A stretch of 64,000 nucleotides of DNA from Dama dama (lineage: Eukaryota > Chordata > Mammalia > Artiodactyla > Cervidae). The stretch spans positions 80,344,501 through 80,408,500 of the forward strand of contig NC_083703.1 in NCBI RefSeq assembly GCF_033118175.1. The letters are read 5' to 3'. This document shows, one piece after another, positions 43,123-53,320 of this stretch. The notes below the pieces were generated by a model. The model saw only the letters and a program-made list of their open reading frames with translations, searched no databases and was not told the DNA's origin. A program made the position numbers and the translations under genes. The stretch's first letter is position 1; each line of letters opens with the position of its first letter.

Positions 43123-43326
43123 GTGGCTCAGATGGTGAAGAATCCGCCTGCCGTGCCGGAGACCCAGGTTCCATCCCTGGGTTGGGAAGATTCCCCTGGA
43201 GAAGGAAATGGCAACTCATTCCAGTACTCTTGCCTGCAGAGTCCCCTGGATGGAGGAGCCTGGTGGGCTACAGTCTATGGGGTTGCAGAATCGGACACGA
43301 CTGGGTGACTAACACTTTCACTTTCA
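43123..43326 (+). mobile_element. Bov-tA SINE with target duplication
   Basis: Sense copy between CCTCGCAATATG (43111-43122) and CCTCACAATATG (43327-43338), 11 of 12 identical. The extreme 5' bases are missing; it begins at GTGGCTCAGATGGTGAAG. The 3' tail is ACACTTTCACTTTCA. Confidence 0.97.
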
Positions 43327-43338
43327 CCTCACAATATG

Positions 43339-43724
43339 CCCACCCTGATCAAAAACCTTTTCTCTGTTGCACTTACCAGTTGCAGTTGTACTTTCTTCAT
43401 TTGATTATGTAGTGGAGGCCAGTCTGTCCCAGCACAGTAGAAGCGCCATCCAACTAGATGCCATGGCTGTCTGTTTATGTGTCATTTCCTCGCCATTATC
43501 TTTCCTCTGCAGGCAGTTTCTGGCTCAGAGAAATCATGCCATAAATGTTTGTTGAAGGAATCACTAACCTTCCAGGAAGCATCTATTCCTTATAGAGGGC
43601 CTTTAACACACACCGTTTTGTATTCCAAAGCCTAGCAGGAGAAGGCCAAAAATCAGTGTAAGACTTTCCCGTGATGGGAAAACAAGCAGATGGTCCATCC
43701 GTGTTGGATGAATGGACTAATGGC
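43339..43724. other. Mostly unique DNA
   Basis: An L2/MIR-type tail (CATAAATGTTTGTTGAAGGAATC) ends near 43561. No gene. Confidence 0.4.
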
Positions 43725-43763
43725 TGAATGAGTGACTTTTTTTTTTTTTGAATGAGTGACTTT
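43725..43763 (-). repeat. Poly(T) tract between 15-bp direct repeats
   Basis: TGAATGAGTGACTTT occurs at 43725-43739 and again at 43749-43763, sharing a 13-base T run at 43737-43749. On the minus strand it reads AAAGTCACTCATTC, poly(A), AAAGTCACTCATTC. The base before the distal copy gives TTC/AAAG, close to the TT/AAAA nick preferred by L1-type endonuclease. There is no insert body. Confidence 0.6.
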
Positions 43764-44294
43764 GAAGCACAAGCTGATATTGCTCTTGTCAAAATGGTGA
43801 GTGTGAAGTACACCCCCCACACACAGTCATGTATGTGCCCCCTCCCTTCTCTGCTGTAGAGCAAACCAAAGGTAACTCAGAGCTGCCTCGTGGTGAGGGG
43901 TTTAAGGCTGTCAGTGCTCCTCTGTCTTCTGATTTCCCCACCCTCTGAGCTATGGCTTGGCTCCTAGAAACCCCAGCAGTCCTCATCATCACCCTCCTCC
44001 TCTCTTGGGGCAGGAAGGAGAACGCTGAGCTCTTTCGTGTCATCAGCTTAGAGGGCAGAGACACTGCGCATCTCACCTGTCTGTTCCCAGTGGAGAATGA
44101 ACAGCCAGCATCTCTGGCTCTGGCTGGAAAGCCAGGCAAGGTGGCCTGTGACTTCAGATCAAGGCTCCTGTCTGGAAAGCTCCAGCACCACAGGCCAGGC
44201 CCCTGGATCACGTCCTTAGAGATGCTAAACCACGCTTTGTTTTAAGTGCTTTCCCAAGAACGCCAAGGAGGAGGCTGAAGACGCCACTGAATAT
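43764..44294. other. Unique noncoding DNA
   Basis: No repeat recognised. A 140-codon minus-strand frame (43789-44211) has no domain. Confidence 0.4.
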
Positions 44295-44501
44295 GTGTGT
44301 GGGTGCTCAGTCGCTAAGTCGTGTCCAACTGTACATGGACTGTGGCCGGCCAGGCTCTTCTGTTCATGATATTTCCCAGGCGAGAATATTGGAGTAACTT
44401 GCCATTTCCTTCTCTAAGGGATCTTCCTGACCCAGGGATCAAACCCGTGTCTCCTGCATTGGCAGGCAGATCCTTTATCACTGAACCACCTGGGGAGCCC
44501 A
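44295..44501 (-). mobile_element. Bov-tA SINE with perfect target duplication
   Basis: Antisense copy flanked by CCACTGAATAT at 44284-44294 and 44502-44512. It has a deletion in the TGACTCTTTGCGACCCCATGG block (it reads CCAACTGTACATGGACTG) and a CpG-decayed B box. Confidence 0.97.
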
Positions 44502-44529
44502 CCACTGAATATACTAGTGTCTGATTAGC

Positions 44530-44850
44530 TTGGACTGCTGTAACAAGAACACCGTAGGCAGGGTGGGTTAAGCAACAAACACTTATTTTTTCCTGCCTGG
44601 TCTGGAGGCTGGAAGTTCAAGAACAAGACGTCAGCATGGTTGAACTCTCTTCTGAAACCAGAACTCTCTTCCTGGTTTCTTTATCTAGGACGCACAGGGG
44701 AAAAGTTCTGCTGTCTCTTTTGTAAGGGCACTAATCCACCCTCATGACCTAATGTACCTCCCAAGGCACCATCTTTTTATACCATCCCATTGAGGGTTAG
44801 GGTTTCAACGTATAAATTTTGAGGGAACACAAACACACGGTCCAAAATAC
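44530..44850. mobile_element. Ancient interspersed repeat, family unassigned
   Basis: GGACTGCTGTAACAAGAACAC, GGGTGGGTTAAGCAACAAAC, TGGTCTGGAGGCTGGAAGTTC, GTAAGGGCACTAATCCACCC, TCATGACCTAATGTACCTCCC and GGTTTCAACGTATAAATTTTG form a word series common in mammalian genomes. I recognise the series but not the family name with certainty. Confidence 0.6.
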
Positions 44851-44959
44851 TCAGGAAGCTCCGTATTGAGATTTTTAGGCAACGTCATCAGTGCCTTCAA
44901 GAGGTAACAGGAGGTATCTCCTTCTCCATAAGAAGGACTGGGAGGTAGACAAGATAATC

Positions 44960-45320
44960 TAGGTCATTTATCCATTTAACAAGAATGATTAGGCACACAC
45001 AGGGTGTCAAGCTCTGTTCCAGGACCTGAGGGTTTAGGAATGAACAAGACGGAAGCACTTGTCCTCAGGATGCTTACTTACCAGTAAGGGGAGACAGACA
45101 ATAGGTGAGTAGGTGAGTAGCCAAGATAATCAGCTAGTGCTAATTGCTATCAAGCATATCAAATGGGGTTACATGATAGAGGATAATTCAAGAAGAAGGA
45201 AACAAATTTAGATTGAACTGAGGACCAAGTAATTCATGGGGCCAGCCATGCAAGCATTTAAGAGAAAAGTGTTCCCAGAAGGCGGGGCAGTAAGTGCAAA
45301 GGTCCTGAAGCAGAGGGAAT
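44960..45320 (-). mobile_element. L2 LINE 3' end, antisense
   Basis: TTTATCCATTTAACAAGAATG, AAGCTCTGTTCCAGGACC, GGAATGAACAAGACGGAAGC, TACCAGTAAGGGGAGACAGAC, GCTAATTGCTATCAAGC, then AGTGTTCCCAGAAGGCGGGG and AAGTGCAAAGGTCCTGAAGC. A well-preserved order of L2 blocks. Confidence 0.75.
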
Positions 45321-46349
45321 GACATTTTCGGCCATTTGGAAGAGTGAACAGACACACCTGTTCTGTAAATCAGGACGACAGAGCAAGCGCAGTCGGCGCG
45401 TCGCTTGCGTCCTCAGTCGCTCTTCGCTCTCACACGTTGGCCAAGCCGTGAGCCAGTTGAGTGTGGTTTGCTCTGCTTATCCAAATGCCTTTCTAAGATT
45501 TCCCCCCAATCCTCCCATCTGTTTCTAAACAGCTGGAGCGGCAGCCAGAGCCTGGGAAGTGCGTATTTTCATGATGTCCTGTCACACACACGTGAAGGTT
45601 GGGCCACATGGAGAAATGACAGGATTATCACTCCCCGTTATCACCTGGGAGAACTGCGGGATTGTGCAGTCGTGGGTTTGGCTGTGAATCACCACTGTTT
45701 GACTGGCACGCTCAGAGAATTTACTGGTGCGTTCATGAGGTGAAATGAATATCCACGTAGAAAAGCCCAAAGCCTGTGGAGGCTTCTCCTGTGTGGGCAA
45801 ATAGTTCTTAGGAAGTGGCATATTGATAGTTTGAAGAAGGCTAGTAAGGAAAGATATTTGGGAAAGATTTTGTAAGAAATGGTGGATTTAAAGGGGTGGG
45901 CGTAGGAGGAAGACGTGCTAAAATGTGACGACAGAAAATTGCAGCATCTCGTGTCCCGCTTGCTAGAAGCGGAGCCTGAGGCAAGGGTTTGGGTGCAGGA
46001 GATTTACCGGGGGAATCCCAGAGGAGCTGTGGTCCCGGGTGAAGGCTGAGCTGGTCTGAACCTCAGGAAAGGGGCCTGGAGCGTGACCCCCAGGAGGGCC
46101 CCCCTCTAGTGAGGCAAGGAGGACGGTCTCTGTGCTCCCGCGTCAGTCGGGCACCGGCTGAGGGCCTCACGGAGGCGTCCTGACCCCCCAGGGAAGGCGC
46201 ATCTGTCAGCCTCTGAGGACAGTGCTCTGCAGACAGCTGCTCTGGGAGGGGGTCGTGACGGGCGGCACAGCATCTCCGGCACCTGGGTCCTCCTCAGAAA
46301 TGGCTTCACTTTCCACGGAAGGAAATGCAGCCGTTCTCTCATTGCGTTA
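45321..46349. other. Unique noncoding DNA
   Basis: No repeat I can name. 46000-46260 is GC-rich. Frames are domain-free. Confidence 0.4.
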
Positions 46350-46560
46350 GTAGCCCATTTATTCAGTGTTTCCTGAGCACCTACTATGTTTCAAAACTCA
46401 GGGTTACAGTAGTGAGCAAAGTGGGTCTGTTGTCAGTAGTCACAGATGAGGGATACAGTCGAACAAGCCCTGGCAAGAAATGATGCCAAGTGCCATAGGA
46501 AGAGAGGCCGCTATCTTCGGGAGCACTTTTTGGGAAACCTAAATCTGGTCCAGAGGATAC
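46350..46560 (-). mobile_element. L2 LINE 3' end, antisense
   Basis: CCCATTTATTCAGTGTTTCC, TGAGCACCTACTATGTTTC, GGGTTACAGTAGTGAGCAAAG and ATGATGCCAAGTGCCATAGG. Confidence 0.72.
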
Positions 46561-46569
46561 AGTCTGGAG

Positions 46570-46970
46570 CTGTGCTACCCCAAATGGTGGCCGTGGACCA
46601 CATATTCAGCACTTGAGATGCAGCTAATCCCAATCTAGATGCTCTGTAAGCATAAGCTACACCTGTAATTTCAATGATTTAGTGTGGAAAAAAGAATGTG
46701 AACAACCTCTCTAATAGGTTGTTATATGGTATAATTGTATATATCGTGTGCTATGTAATTTATAAATATATACATATAAAATTCAAACAAAGAAAAAATA
46801 ATTTGTTATATGAATTACATGGTAAAATGACACCATTGTGAATATACTGGGTTACATAAAATACCTGACCAAACTTAATTTTACTTGTTACTATTTACTT
46901 GTTTAATGTGGCTGCTAGGAAATTTTAAATTACATAGTGGCTCGCTTTGTATCTCCATTAAATAGCACAG
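46570..46970. mobile_element. hAT-type DNA transposon with 8-bp target duplication
   Basis: Termini CTGTGCT (46570-46576) and AGCACAG (46964-46970) are perfect inverted repeats. They are flanked by GTCTGGAG at 46562-46569 and GTCTGGGG at 46971-46978, an 8-bp duplication with one difference, the hAT hallmark. Inside are ACTTGAGATGCAGCTAATCC, TTTAGTGTGGAAAAAAGAATG and TTAATGTGGCTGCTAGGAAA. It is nonautonomous: no transposase frame. Confidence 0.78.
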
Positions 46971-48694
46971 GTCTGGGGCTTCTTGACTCATTCCTTCAGC
47001 ATCACTGGGAATCTTGCTGAACAATCCACTAGTACCATGCCTGTCCGCTGATTATGACAAGGAAGACACAGCCAAGCTTCTCCAAGTTCTCTGAGTTGAG
47101 CAGTTCCAGTGGTTTGAGACCACGGAGCTTTGTTTTGTTGTTTTTAGTAAGCCCCACTAATTACAGATTCCTCTTTGTCTCCCTCTGGTATCCGAAGGCT
47201 CCGGAAGACACAATCTCCGCCCACCCCACACCCCCATTAGATAATTGAAGTTTGACTGAATAGTGTTTCTATCCATCACCCACACGATTCTCGTTTCATC
47301 GTTCCTTTTTTCCCTTCTCTGCATGCTATGAGCGTGAATATAAATCTATATATTCAAAAGTGAAGAAGCAAAGAAATATAAATGGTTTGAAGTGATTCTC
47401 TTTTCAAGTAATTTTCCCCCTAACCTAGTAAGATGTCACTCCGTGAGAGATTTCACAGCACAGCAACACTAGAAAGTATGATAATCGTTCAAAACATAAT
47501 TGAAAGATTTCAAAAGTTGAACTGGAAGCGTTTTTGTCAGAGTTTATTGCAAGTATTTTGTATCTTAAAAAAAAAAAAAGTTTATGAAAGTTCTGTGACA
47601 AGAAGATAAATTATGGAACCATAAGAACAGGGAAATAAATGGATTCTGGAGACTGACAAACAGGGCAAATGATGAGAACATATAATTTTAGAACACAAAA
47701 AAAGGTAACTAAATTTGAAAAATTGCATTAGTGTATCATTTTCTGTATATGAGCCATTAGAGGGAAAGAGTGGAAATTACACCCTGTAACAAAGTAAAAA
47801 TGTTTTCAGTGTTTAAAGGTAATTTTCTAATACTGCTACTATTACTTAAACTCTTGCCTCTTATAAAAATCCAAAGACAGGACCCCTGGTGATATTACCT
47901 GTGTCTTAGGCAAAGAGCAACAATTTGAATTCCATTCAGATACATTTGTATTTTGCCAAGTGCTATCAAACCCTGAGTTGCATAATTTGAGGCGTAAGTG
48001 AAATAGATACTTTTCCTCTGCACATTTATCACTCTCCTGTGGGCCTCATTACTGACAATCAAATCATAGAAGATGTACAAAATTGTCATGATGCACTTAT
48101 TTCCTCATGATACTCGATACAAATAGTACTTCTTTACAAATGGCCTTTCCCCACCCCCCCCTCCCCATTTGCCATAACATTTTTGCTGTCTTTTCGGAAT
48201 CTTACTAAAGTTCCAGTGATAGACTTTATTTTTCCCCAGAATATATGTGGGCCTCTTTGGAAAACAAATATTTCTATTTGGGGGAAAATTAAAAATACTT
48301 TAGACAAACAAAAGCAAGATGGTTCACAAGTTGTTCTGTTACTCCCTAAATGTATGTGTGTGAGCATGCACCGTATCAAGGTGCTTGTGAAAACAAGAGA
48401 TCCCAGCGCAGGAAGCAAACATACTCCACCCCTGAGTCATCTTAAGGATGAATTCAGAATTGCAACATTCAATGCCCAAAATCCAGTCAGAAAAAATAAA
48501 TGAGCTAGTGAGCAAGAAACCCATAGCTTACTTATTCGTGCTTTCGTTTTTCCACTTTGAGAAATGCCACGGGCACAGAGGAGTTTTGGTCTACTCGGAG
48601 AGTCGGGACCACGGAGGGCAGGCAGCTGGCGCCGCCCGTCTGATCGGCGAGACTGCGGGGCCGGGAAGCGCGGTGAGCTGCCGCCCGCGCTCTG
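46971..48694. other. Unique noncoding DNA
   Basis: About 1.7 kb, AT-rich in 47280-48130, without recognised repeats or exons; becomes CpG-rich from 48600. A 13-base A run near 47567 has no flanking duplication. Confidence 0.45.
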
Positions 48695-48708
48695 CCTCTA
48701 GAGGGCGC
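48695..48708 (+). promoter_or_regulatory. Strong CTCF-like motif
   Basis: CCTCTAGAGGGCGC matches CCASYAGRKGGCRS at 13 of 14 positions (T for A at position 3), with an intact AGAGGGCGC centre. It lies in a CpG-rich patch (48600-48740) just left of three consecutive Bov-tA elements. Confidence 0.45.
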
Positions 48709-48737
48709 CGCTGCCCCCAGCCCCGGGGGCGCTCCTG

Positions 48738-48911
48738 GTGAGCCGCTCAGTCGTCCGACTCTTGCGACCCCGTGGGCTGGGCTCTGCCGGGCTCCTCCGC
48801 CCGTGGGATTTCCCAGGCAAGAATACCGGAGTACGTCGCCATTTCCTTCTCCAGGGGATCTTCCTGACCCAGGGATCGAAACCCGGTCTCCTGTACTGAC
48901 TGAGGTACCAG
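48738..48911 (-). mobile_element. Bov-tA SINE
   Basis: Antisense copy unusually rich in surviving CpGs (GTGAGCCGCTCAGTCGTCCG; CTCCTCCGCCCGTGGG; GGAGTACGTCGCC). It stops early at CTGACTGAGGTACCAG and so lacks the last bases of the tRNA head. Retained CpG suggests a young copy or an unmethylated setting. Confidence 0.94.
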
Positions 48912-48952
48912 TAGTTTTTTTTTTATTATTAATAATACTTTTTAAAAGGAGC

Positions 48953-49071
48953 TAGGGTTTCCCTGGTGGCTCAGATGGTAAATATCTGATGGCAAAAAAA
49001 AAAAAAAAAAAAAAAAAAATCAGATGGTAAAAGAGTCAGCAACGACTGAGTGACTTTCACTTTTTTTTTAT
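48953..49071 (+). mobile_element. Internally deleted Bov-tA with embedded poly(A) insert
   Basis: It has the SINE start (GGGTTTCCCTGGTGGCTCAG) and the SINE end (AGAGTCAGCAACGACTGAGTG, ACTTTCACTT), but the middle is missing. In place of the middle there is a short insert with 26 A between perfect 12-bp repeats (48971-49031). Confidence 0.85.
48971..49031 (+). repeat. Poly(A) insert between 12-bp direct repeats
   Basis: TCAGATGGTAAA occurs at 48971-48982 and 49020-49031. Between them are TATCTGATGGC and 26 A. The layout is body remnant, poly(A), direct repeat. The base context before the left copy (GTGGC) is not the usual TT/AAAA nick site, so slippage or endonuclease-independent insertion is also possible. 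Confidence 0.6.
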
Positions 49072-49285
49072 GGGCTTCCCAGGTGATGCTAGTGGTAAAG
49101 AATCTGCCTGCTGAAGCAGGAGACAAAAGAGACTCAGGTTCAATCCCTGGGTGGGGAAGATCCTGCGGAGGAGGAAATGGCAACCCACTGCAGTAGTCTT
49201 GCCTGGAAAATTCCATGGACAGAGGAGCCTGGTTGGCTACAGTCCGTGCGGCCACAGAGAGTCAGACACGACTGAGCGCGCACAC
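49072..49285 (+). mobile_element. Bov-tA SINE
   Basis: Complete sense copy from GGGCTTCCCAGGTGATGCTA to GACACGACTGAGCGCG, followed by a short (CA)n tail to about 49294. It abuts the previous SINE without spacer. Confidence 0.96.
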
Positions 49286-49294
49286 ACACACGCA

Positions 49295-49649
49295 GAAATC
49301 TGGATCTCTTTTTGTGTGTGTGTTTGGAAAGATATTTCTTGATTTTTAAGGGTTGATAGCAGTTTTTAAAAAATAGCAAGCAAGCCAAAGAAAATACATC
49401 TCCTGGCCAGATACAGCCTGAAGACTGCCAGGGTGTGACTTCCGTGGAAGCATCTTTCTTCTCAAGGGTCTGGGGCAGCCAGGGTCATCTTGCAAGGACG
49501 GTGGTGTCTCTCGTGAATCTCTTTACCCCCTACTCTCCCTCCTAGGATCTGATCTATTGGAGATGAGGTCATCTATTGATAGATATTTCTTAAATGTCAT
49601 CTACTCTAGCTACAAAAGCTTCTCTACTTTTCATACCAATATAAGTGAT
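49295..49649. other. Unique noncoding DNA
   Basis: Nothing recognised. Confidence 0.45.
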
Positions 49650-49860
49650 TGTTGTTTTTTAGGCACTAGCTCACGTCTGACTCTTTGCTTCCCCATGGAC
49701 TATAGCCCACCAGGCTTGTCTGTCCATGGGATTTTCCAGGCGAGAATACCAGAGTGGGTTGCCATTTCCTTCTCCAGGGGATCTTCCTGACCCAGGAATG
49801 GAACCTGCGTCTCCTGCCTTGGCAGGTGGATTCTCTACCTCTGAGCCACCTGGGAAGCCC
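49650..49860 (-). mobile_element. Bov-tA SINE
   Basis: Antisense copy from AGGCACTAGCTCACGTCTGAC to GAGCCACCTGGGAAGCCC. The B box is decayed (AGGTTCCATTCC). Confidence 0.95.
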
Positions 49861-50747
49861 AAAATAATTGATGGACCTTAAAAATAACTATTCCCCCTAT
49901 CAACAGTAACCATCATATTATTGTCATCTAGTGAGTATGCATCTTAGGGCAACAAATTAAAGATGGATGAAGCGAGGAATATGTTTTCATTTTCTAGACT
50001 ACAAGGGAATTCCTATTTTCAGCAAAGCACACAGAACATTTTAACCCCAACCTGTTAACAGAGTCCTCTGCCTTTGAGGTTGAACTGGAAATCCAGATAA
50101 TATGCCAGCCTAAGATGTTTGGGACGAAAAGCAGGGTCTTTGGGAAAGTGGAGAGCCCCTTGGTGTTCTCTGGCACCTCCTCCTTCACGTGTCAGGGAGC
50201 TCTCTCTGGCACCTGGGCCGTGGCTGAGCACAGATATCTTTCTGCAAGGCCACCTGGTACCCTGGCTGTCTAACATACCAGAGCCGTTTAACCCCCAAGG
50301 TGCTGGCCTCCACCGTTGAGCAGTTTTCCTCTCCCCTCTCCTCTCCCCCTCCCAGCCCAACTGGAATCTCTTCTTAATCTGGGGGGCGGGTGTGGAATAG
50401 GGGAGAGGAAGACCCACTCTCAGCTCTCTGTTCTGGCCCAAATCCTTTTTCTTTTATTTCTGTTCCAAATCCTCAGCTTTTCAAGGGGGTTAGGCTTTGG
50501 GAGAAGAAAGCTAAGGAGAGATGGAGGGCATCTCTGCTTTCTACCTGCAACATCCCTTCCCTGAGGTGACGAACACAACTGGTTACATAAAAGGCTAGAG
50601 ACAGAACGCGGGTTAATATTGACGAACGTGTTTTGCTCCAATAGCAATTCTAGTATTTCCAGGCACCTCTCCTCACTGGGCACCAACTCTGCTAGGTATG
50701 ATCTTATTTATTTTTTAAGGCAACTCTGTGAAGTAAATATATCAGCT
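49861..50747. other. Unique noncoding DNA
   Basis: No repeat recognised; a 128-codon minus-strand frame (50055-50441) has no domain. Confidence 0.45.
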
Positions 50748-50759
50748 AATTTATTGACA

Positions 50760-50983
50760 GGGTTTCCCCAGTGGCGCAGCTGTAAGGAATCCACCTGCAA
50801 TGCAGGAGACCCAGGAGGCGTGGGTTCGATCCCTGAGTAGGAAAGACCCCCTGGAGGAGGAAATGGCAACCCACTCCGGTATTCTTGCCTGGGAAATCCC
50901 AGGGACAGGGGAGCTTAGCGGGCTGCAGTCCATGGGGTCGCAAAGGGTTGGACACGACTGGGCTACTGAGCGTGCATGCAAGC
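50760..50983 (+). mobile_element. Bov-tA SINE with target duplication, intact B box
   Basis: Complete sense copy flanked by AATTTATTGACA (50748-50759) and AATCTATTGACA (50984-50995), 11 of 12 identical. B box GGTTCGATCCC at 50823-50833 is perfect. Candidate for a younger copy. Confidence 0.97.
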
Positions 50984-51059
50984 AATCTATTGACAAGACA
51001 ATGCTATGTAGCAAAGGCAGCAACATAAACCTATGAACCCAAACCTAAACCTCACTGAT

Positions 51060-51490
51060 GTAAAACTGTGAACACTTATTGGCCCACTAGCATGTGGGTG
51101 CAGCTGATCTGGGCTTAGCTGGCCCATCTATAAATCTGCGGTCAGCGTCCAGGTCAGCTCAGAGGCTCTGCTGATCCTGGCTGGGCTCTTTCACGTCTTT
51201 GGGAACTGGCTAGCTGTCTGCTGATAGGGGACGGCTTTGACTATGATGGCTGAGACGCCCTGGCCCCGTACCAAGCAGCTCTCTCCATCTAGCAGGCTAA
51301 CCTACGCATTTTCTCTCTGCAGCAGTGGGACAGGAGGAAAGTGAGCAAGCTGGGTTATGTAAACACCTTTCAGTTTTCTGTTTTGCATTACGTTTGCCAA
51401 CATCCCAACAGACGACACAAGCCACATGCCTCGCTGGGAGTCAGAAAGAGGGACACTCTAGTTAGCTGGGAAAGGCACAGAGAGATGGAA
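51060..51490. mobile_element. Ancient interspersed repeat, family unassigned
   Basis: TGATCTGGGCTTAGCTGGCCC, GCTCTGCTGATCCTGGCTGGG, CTGGCTAGCTGTCTGCTGAT, CAGCAGGCTAACCTACGC (approximate) and GTGAGCAAGCTGG form an order I know from an old mammalian repeat. Name not certain. Confidence 0.45.
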
Positions 51491-51504
51491 GGCTGAAGTA
51501 CTGG

Positions 51505-51650
51505 GGCCCATAATACAAGTACTTACCCCATTTCCTGAATCAGAAAACTGAAGCCAGGAAAAATGAACCTGGGAATGGGGGGACTGGGCTTTGAACCCAT
51601 GCGTGCTTAATTCCAAAGCTGTGTTTCCAACCACATCACTCTGCTGCTTT
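51505..51650 (+). mobile_element. MIR fragment
   Basis: TACCCCATTTCCTGAATCAG, AAAACTGAAGCCAGG, GGGCTTTGAACCCATGCG and ATTCCAAAGCTGTG in sense MIR order. Confidence 0.75.
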
Positions 51651-52379
51651 CACTTTTAAAAGGAGCTTATAAATAGGGTTCTCCATGTTAAGGCAGCATC
51701 TTCCAGGCCAAGTGGAGTGTTGAGTAATTGCCTGCTTAATATGGTTGATAGAGAAAGCAAACTTGAAGCCAAAACACTCTGATTTCCCCTAAACATACGT
51801 AACCATCTTAGTTTTCTCTTTGCCTCTGTGGACAGAGCATGGGGAAGACAACTTCTTCTTAGCATCAGCCAGTGTTTGCCTGGGAAGCAGCATGCAAGGA
51901 AAAAAGCCTGGCATTCTTTCCGTCAATAAACTCCATTTTAGGTATTAATAATTCCAGTCTTCCCTGGCCTGGCCTTCCCCCATCCCGTCTCCTTTACTTG
52001 ACGTTGTCCTTTACCCCATGGGGTTTGCACCCTTGTGCTCATTTGCCATCAGGCGTCTATGTCTTGGGTGATTTGTGACCCAGGTTGAGCTCCAATCACT
52101 TGAATCCATTCAGGGGCTGAATTTTGTACGTAATGAAAGAGATGGTTGAGTGGTGCTGGGAACACTGGCTCATTGACTGGTAGTTGGTTTGTCTGACTGG
52201 ACAGTGTTGTCCTAATCTAAGAGGCAGGTTACTTCTTCAGAGAATGAGATGGAAACTCAGCATCAGGGTCAGTTTCTTCCGGCGGCTGACATGCCCAGAA
52301 ATTGCTAACTTGACTTTATGAACTGTTAAACTTTTTAGAGTATGACATGAGGTCTTAGTTACAGATTCAAATGAAAATC
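51651..52379. other. Unique noncoding DNA
   Basis: Nothing recognised. Confidence 0.45.
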
Positions 52380-52590
52380 ATGGGAATAATAACAGCCACC
52401 AACATTTCCTGAACCTTTATCCTGTGCCAGGAACTATGCTAAACTCTTTCCACGCATTTCATGTCCACGAACATCCCAAGATATTAACACCGCTATGACC
52501 CCATTTTACCATTCAGGGCACTGAAGGCAGAGGTGACTTCCTTTCCCAGGACCACATTGCAACAAGTAAGTGACAGGCAGACAGGAGGTG
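52380..52590 (+). mobile_element. MIR SINE fragment
   Basis: TAATAACAGCCACCAACATTTC, CCTGTGCCAGGAACTATGC, TAAACTCTTTCCACGCATTTC, CCCCATTTTACCATTCAGGG and CAACAAGTAAGTGACAGGC: nearly the whole MIR. Confidence 0.85.
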
Positions 52591-52614
52591 GCGTAGCACA
52601 CGATGGCTGACAAC

Positions 52615-52817
52615 AGAATCTGCAAACTTAGTCTGTAAAGAACTTGATGGCAAACATCTTTGGCCTTTGCAGACCTTTTGGTTTCTGCAGCACTACTCAG
52701 CTCTGCCATGTTGCGAGAAAGCAGTCATAAACAATGCATTTACAAAGGGGTGTGCCTGTAGGCCAGTAAAACTTTATTCACAAAAACAGGCAATACACCG
52801 GGTTTGGCATTGCTGTA
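52615..52817 (-). mobile_element. hAT-type transposon (MER58-like)
   Basis: CTGCAAACTTAGTCTGTAAAG, TTTGGCCTTTGCAGACC, CTACTCAGCTCTGCCATGTTG, AGCAGTCATAAACAATGC and AGTAAAACTTTATTCACAAA. Third copy of the family seen at 20494 and 21634. Confidence 0.7.
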
Positions 52818-52837
52818 CCTGTCTCTTCCAAGCTGTA

Positions 52838-53230
52838 TGGTTTTGTGCCATCTATCCAACTTCTCCTTAATCCCATTTTTCTCATCTAAAAAGTTACAGT
52901 AATAACTACAGGAAGACGCTTACAGGGTCAGTTTACGGAGCAGTGATGTGGCATGCAGAGCACTTGCTGGTTGGTTGGTTTGCTCTAATCACTAATGTGC
53001 GAGGGAGATGAAGAACGGCTCCTCCGGGCTCGGACTTCATCTCTCCAGCTCACCAGCTGAGTGATCGCGGACATGCTGCCGACATCTCTGAGCTCCAGAC
53101 ACCTCTTTTGTCAGGTGAAGGCTAGTGAAAGGACAGAGTTCACAGAGTAGAGATTCAACGCATTGAACACGTGCAAAACATTTAGAACAATGCCTGGCCC
53201 GTGGAAAGCATGCTAGGGGTGCCTGTTGTG
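52838..53230 (-). mobile_element. Two antisense MIR fragments
   Basis: 52838-52950 keeps TTTCTCATCTAAAAAGTTAC. 53020-53230 keeps GGACTTCATCTCTCCAGCTC, GAACAATGCCTGGCCCGTGG and GTGTTATTA. They are probably separate pieces. Confidence 0.5.
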
Positions 53231-53320
53231 TTATTACTTTTATTGAAAAATCCAGATTTGAGCCCTTGTGTGCCTGACTCCCAACCACATGCTCCTTCCT
53301 ACCACATGTCCTGCAGAGAG

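Noticed and set aside
50760..50833. Possible tRNA gene (perfect B box, cloverleaf-like head)
   Set aside because: It is the tRNA-derived head of a Bov-tA SINE bounded by a target duplication; no mature tRNA end or pol III terminator follows.
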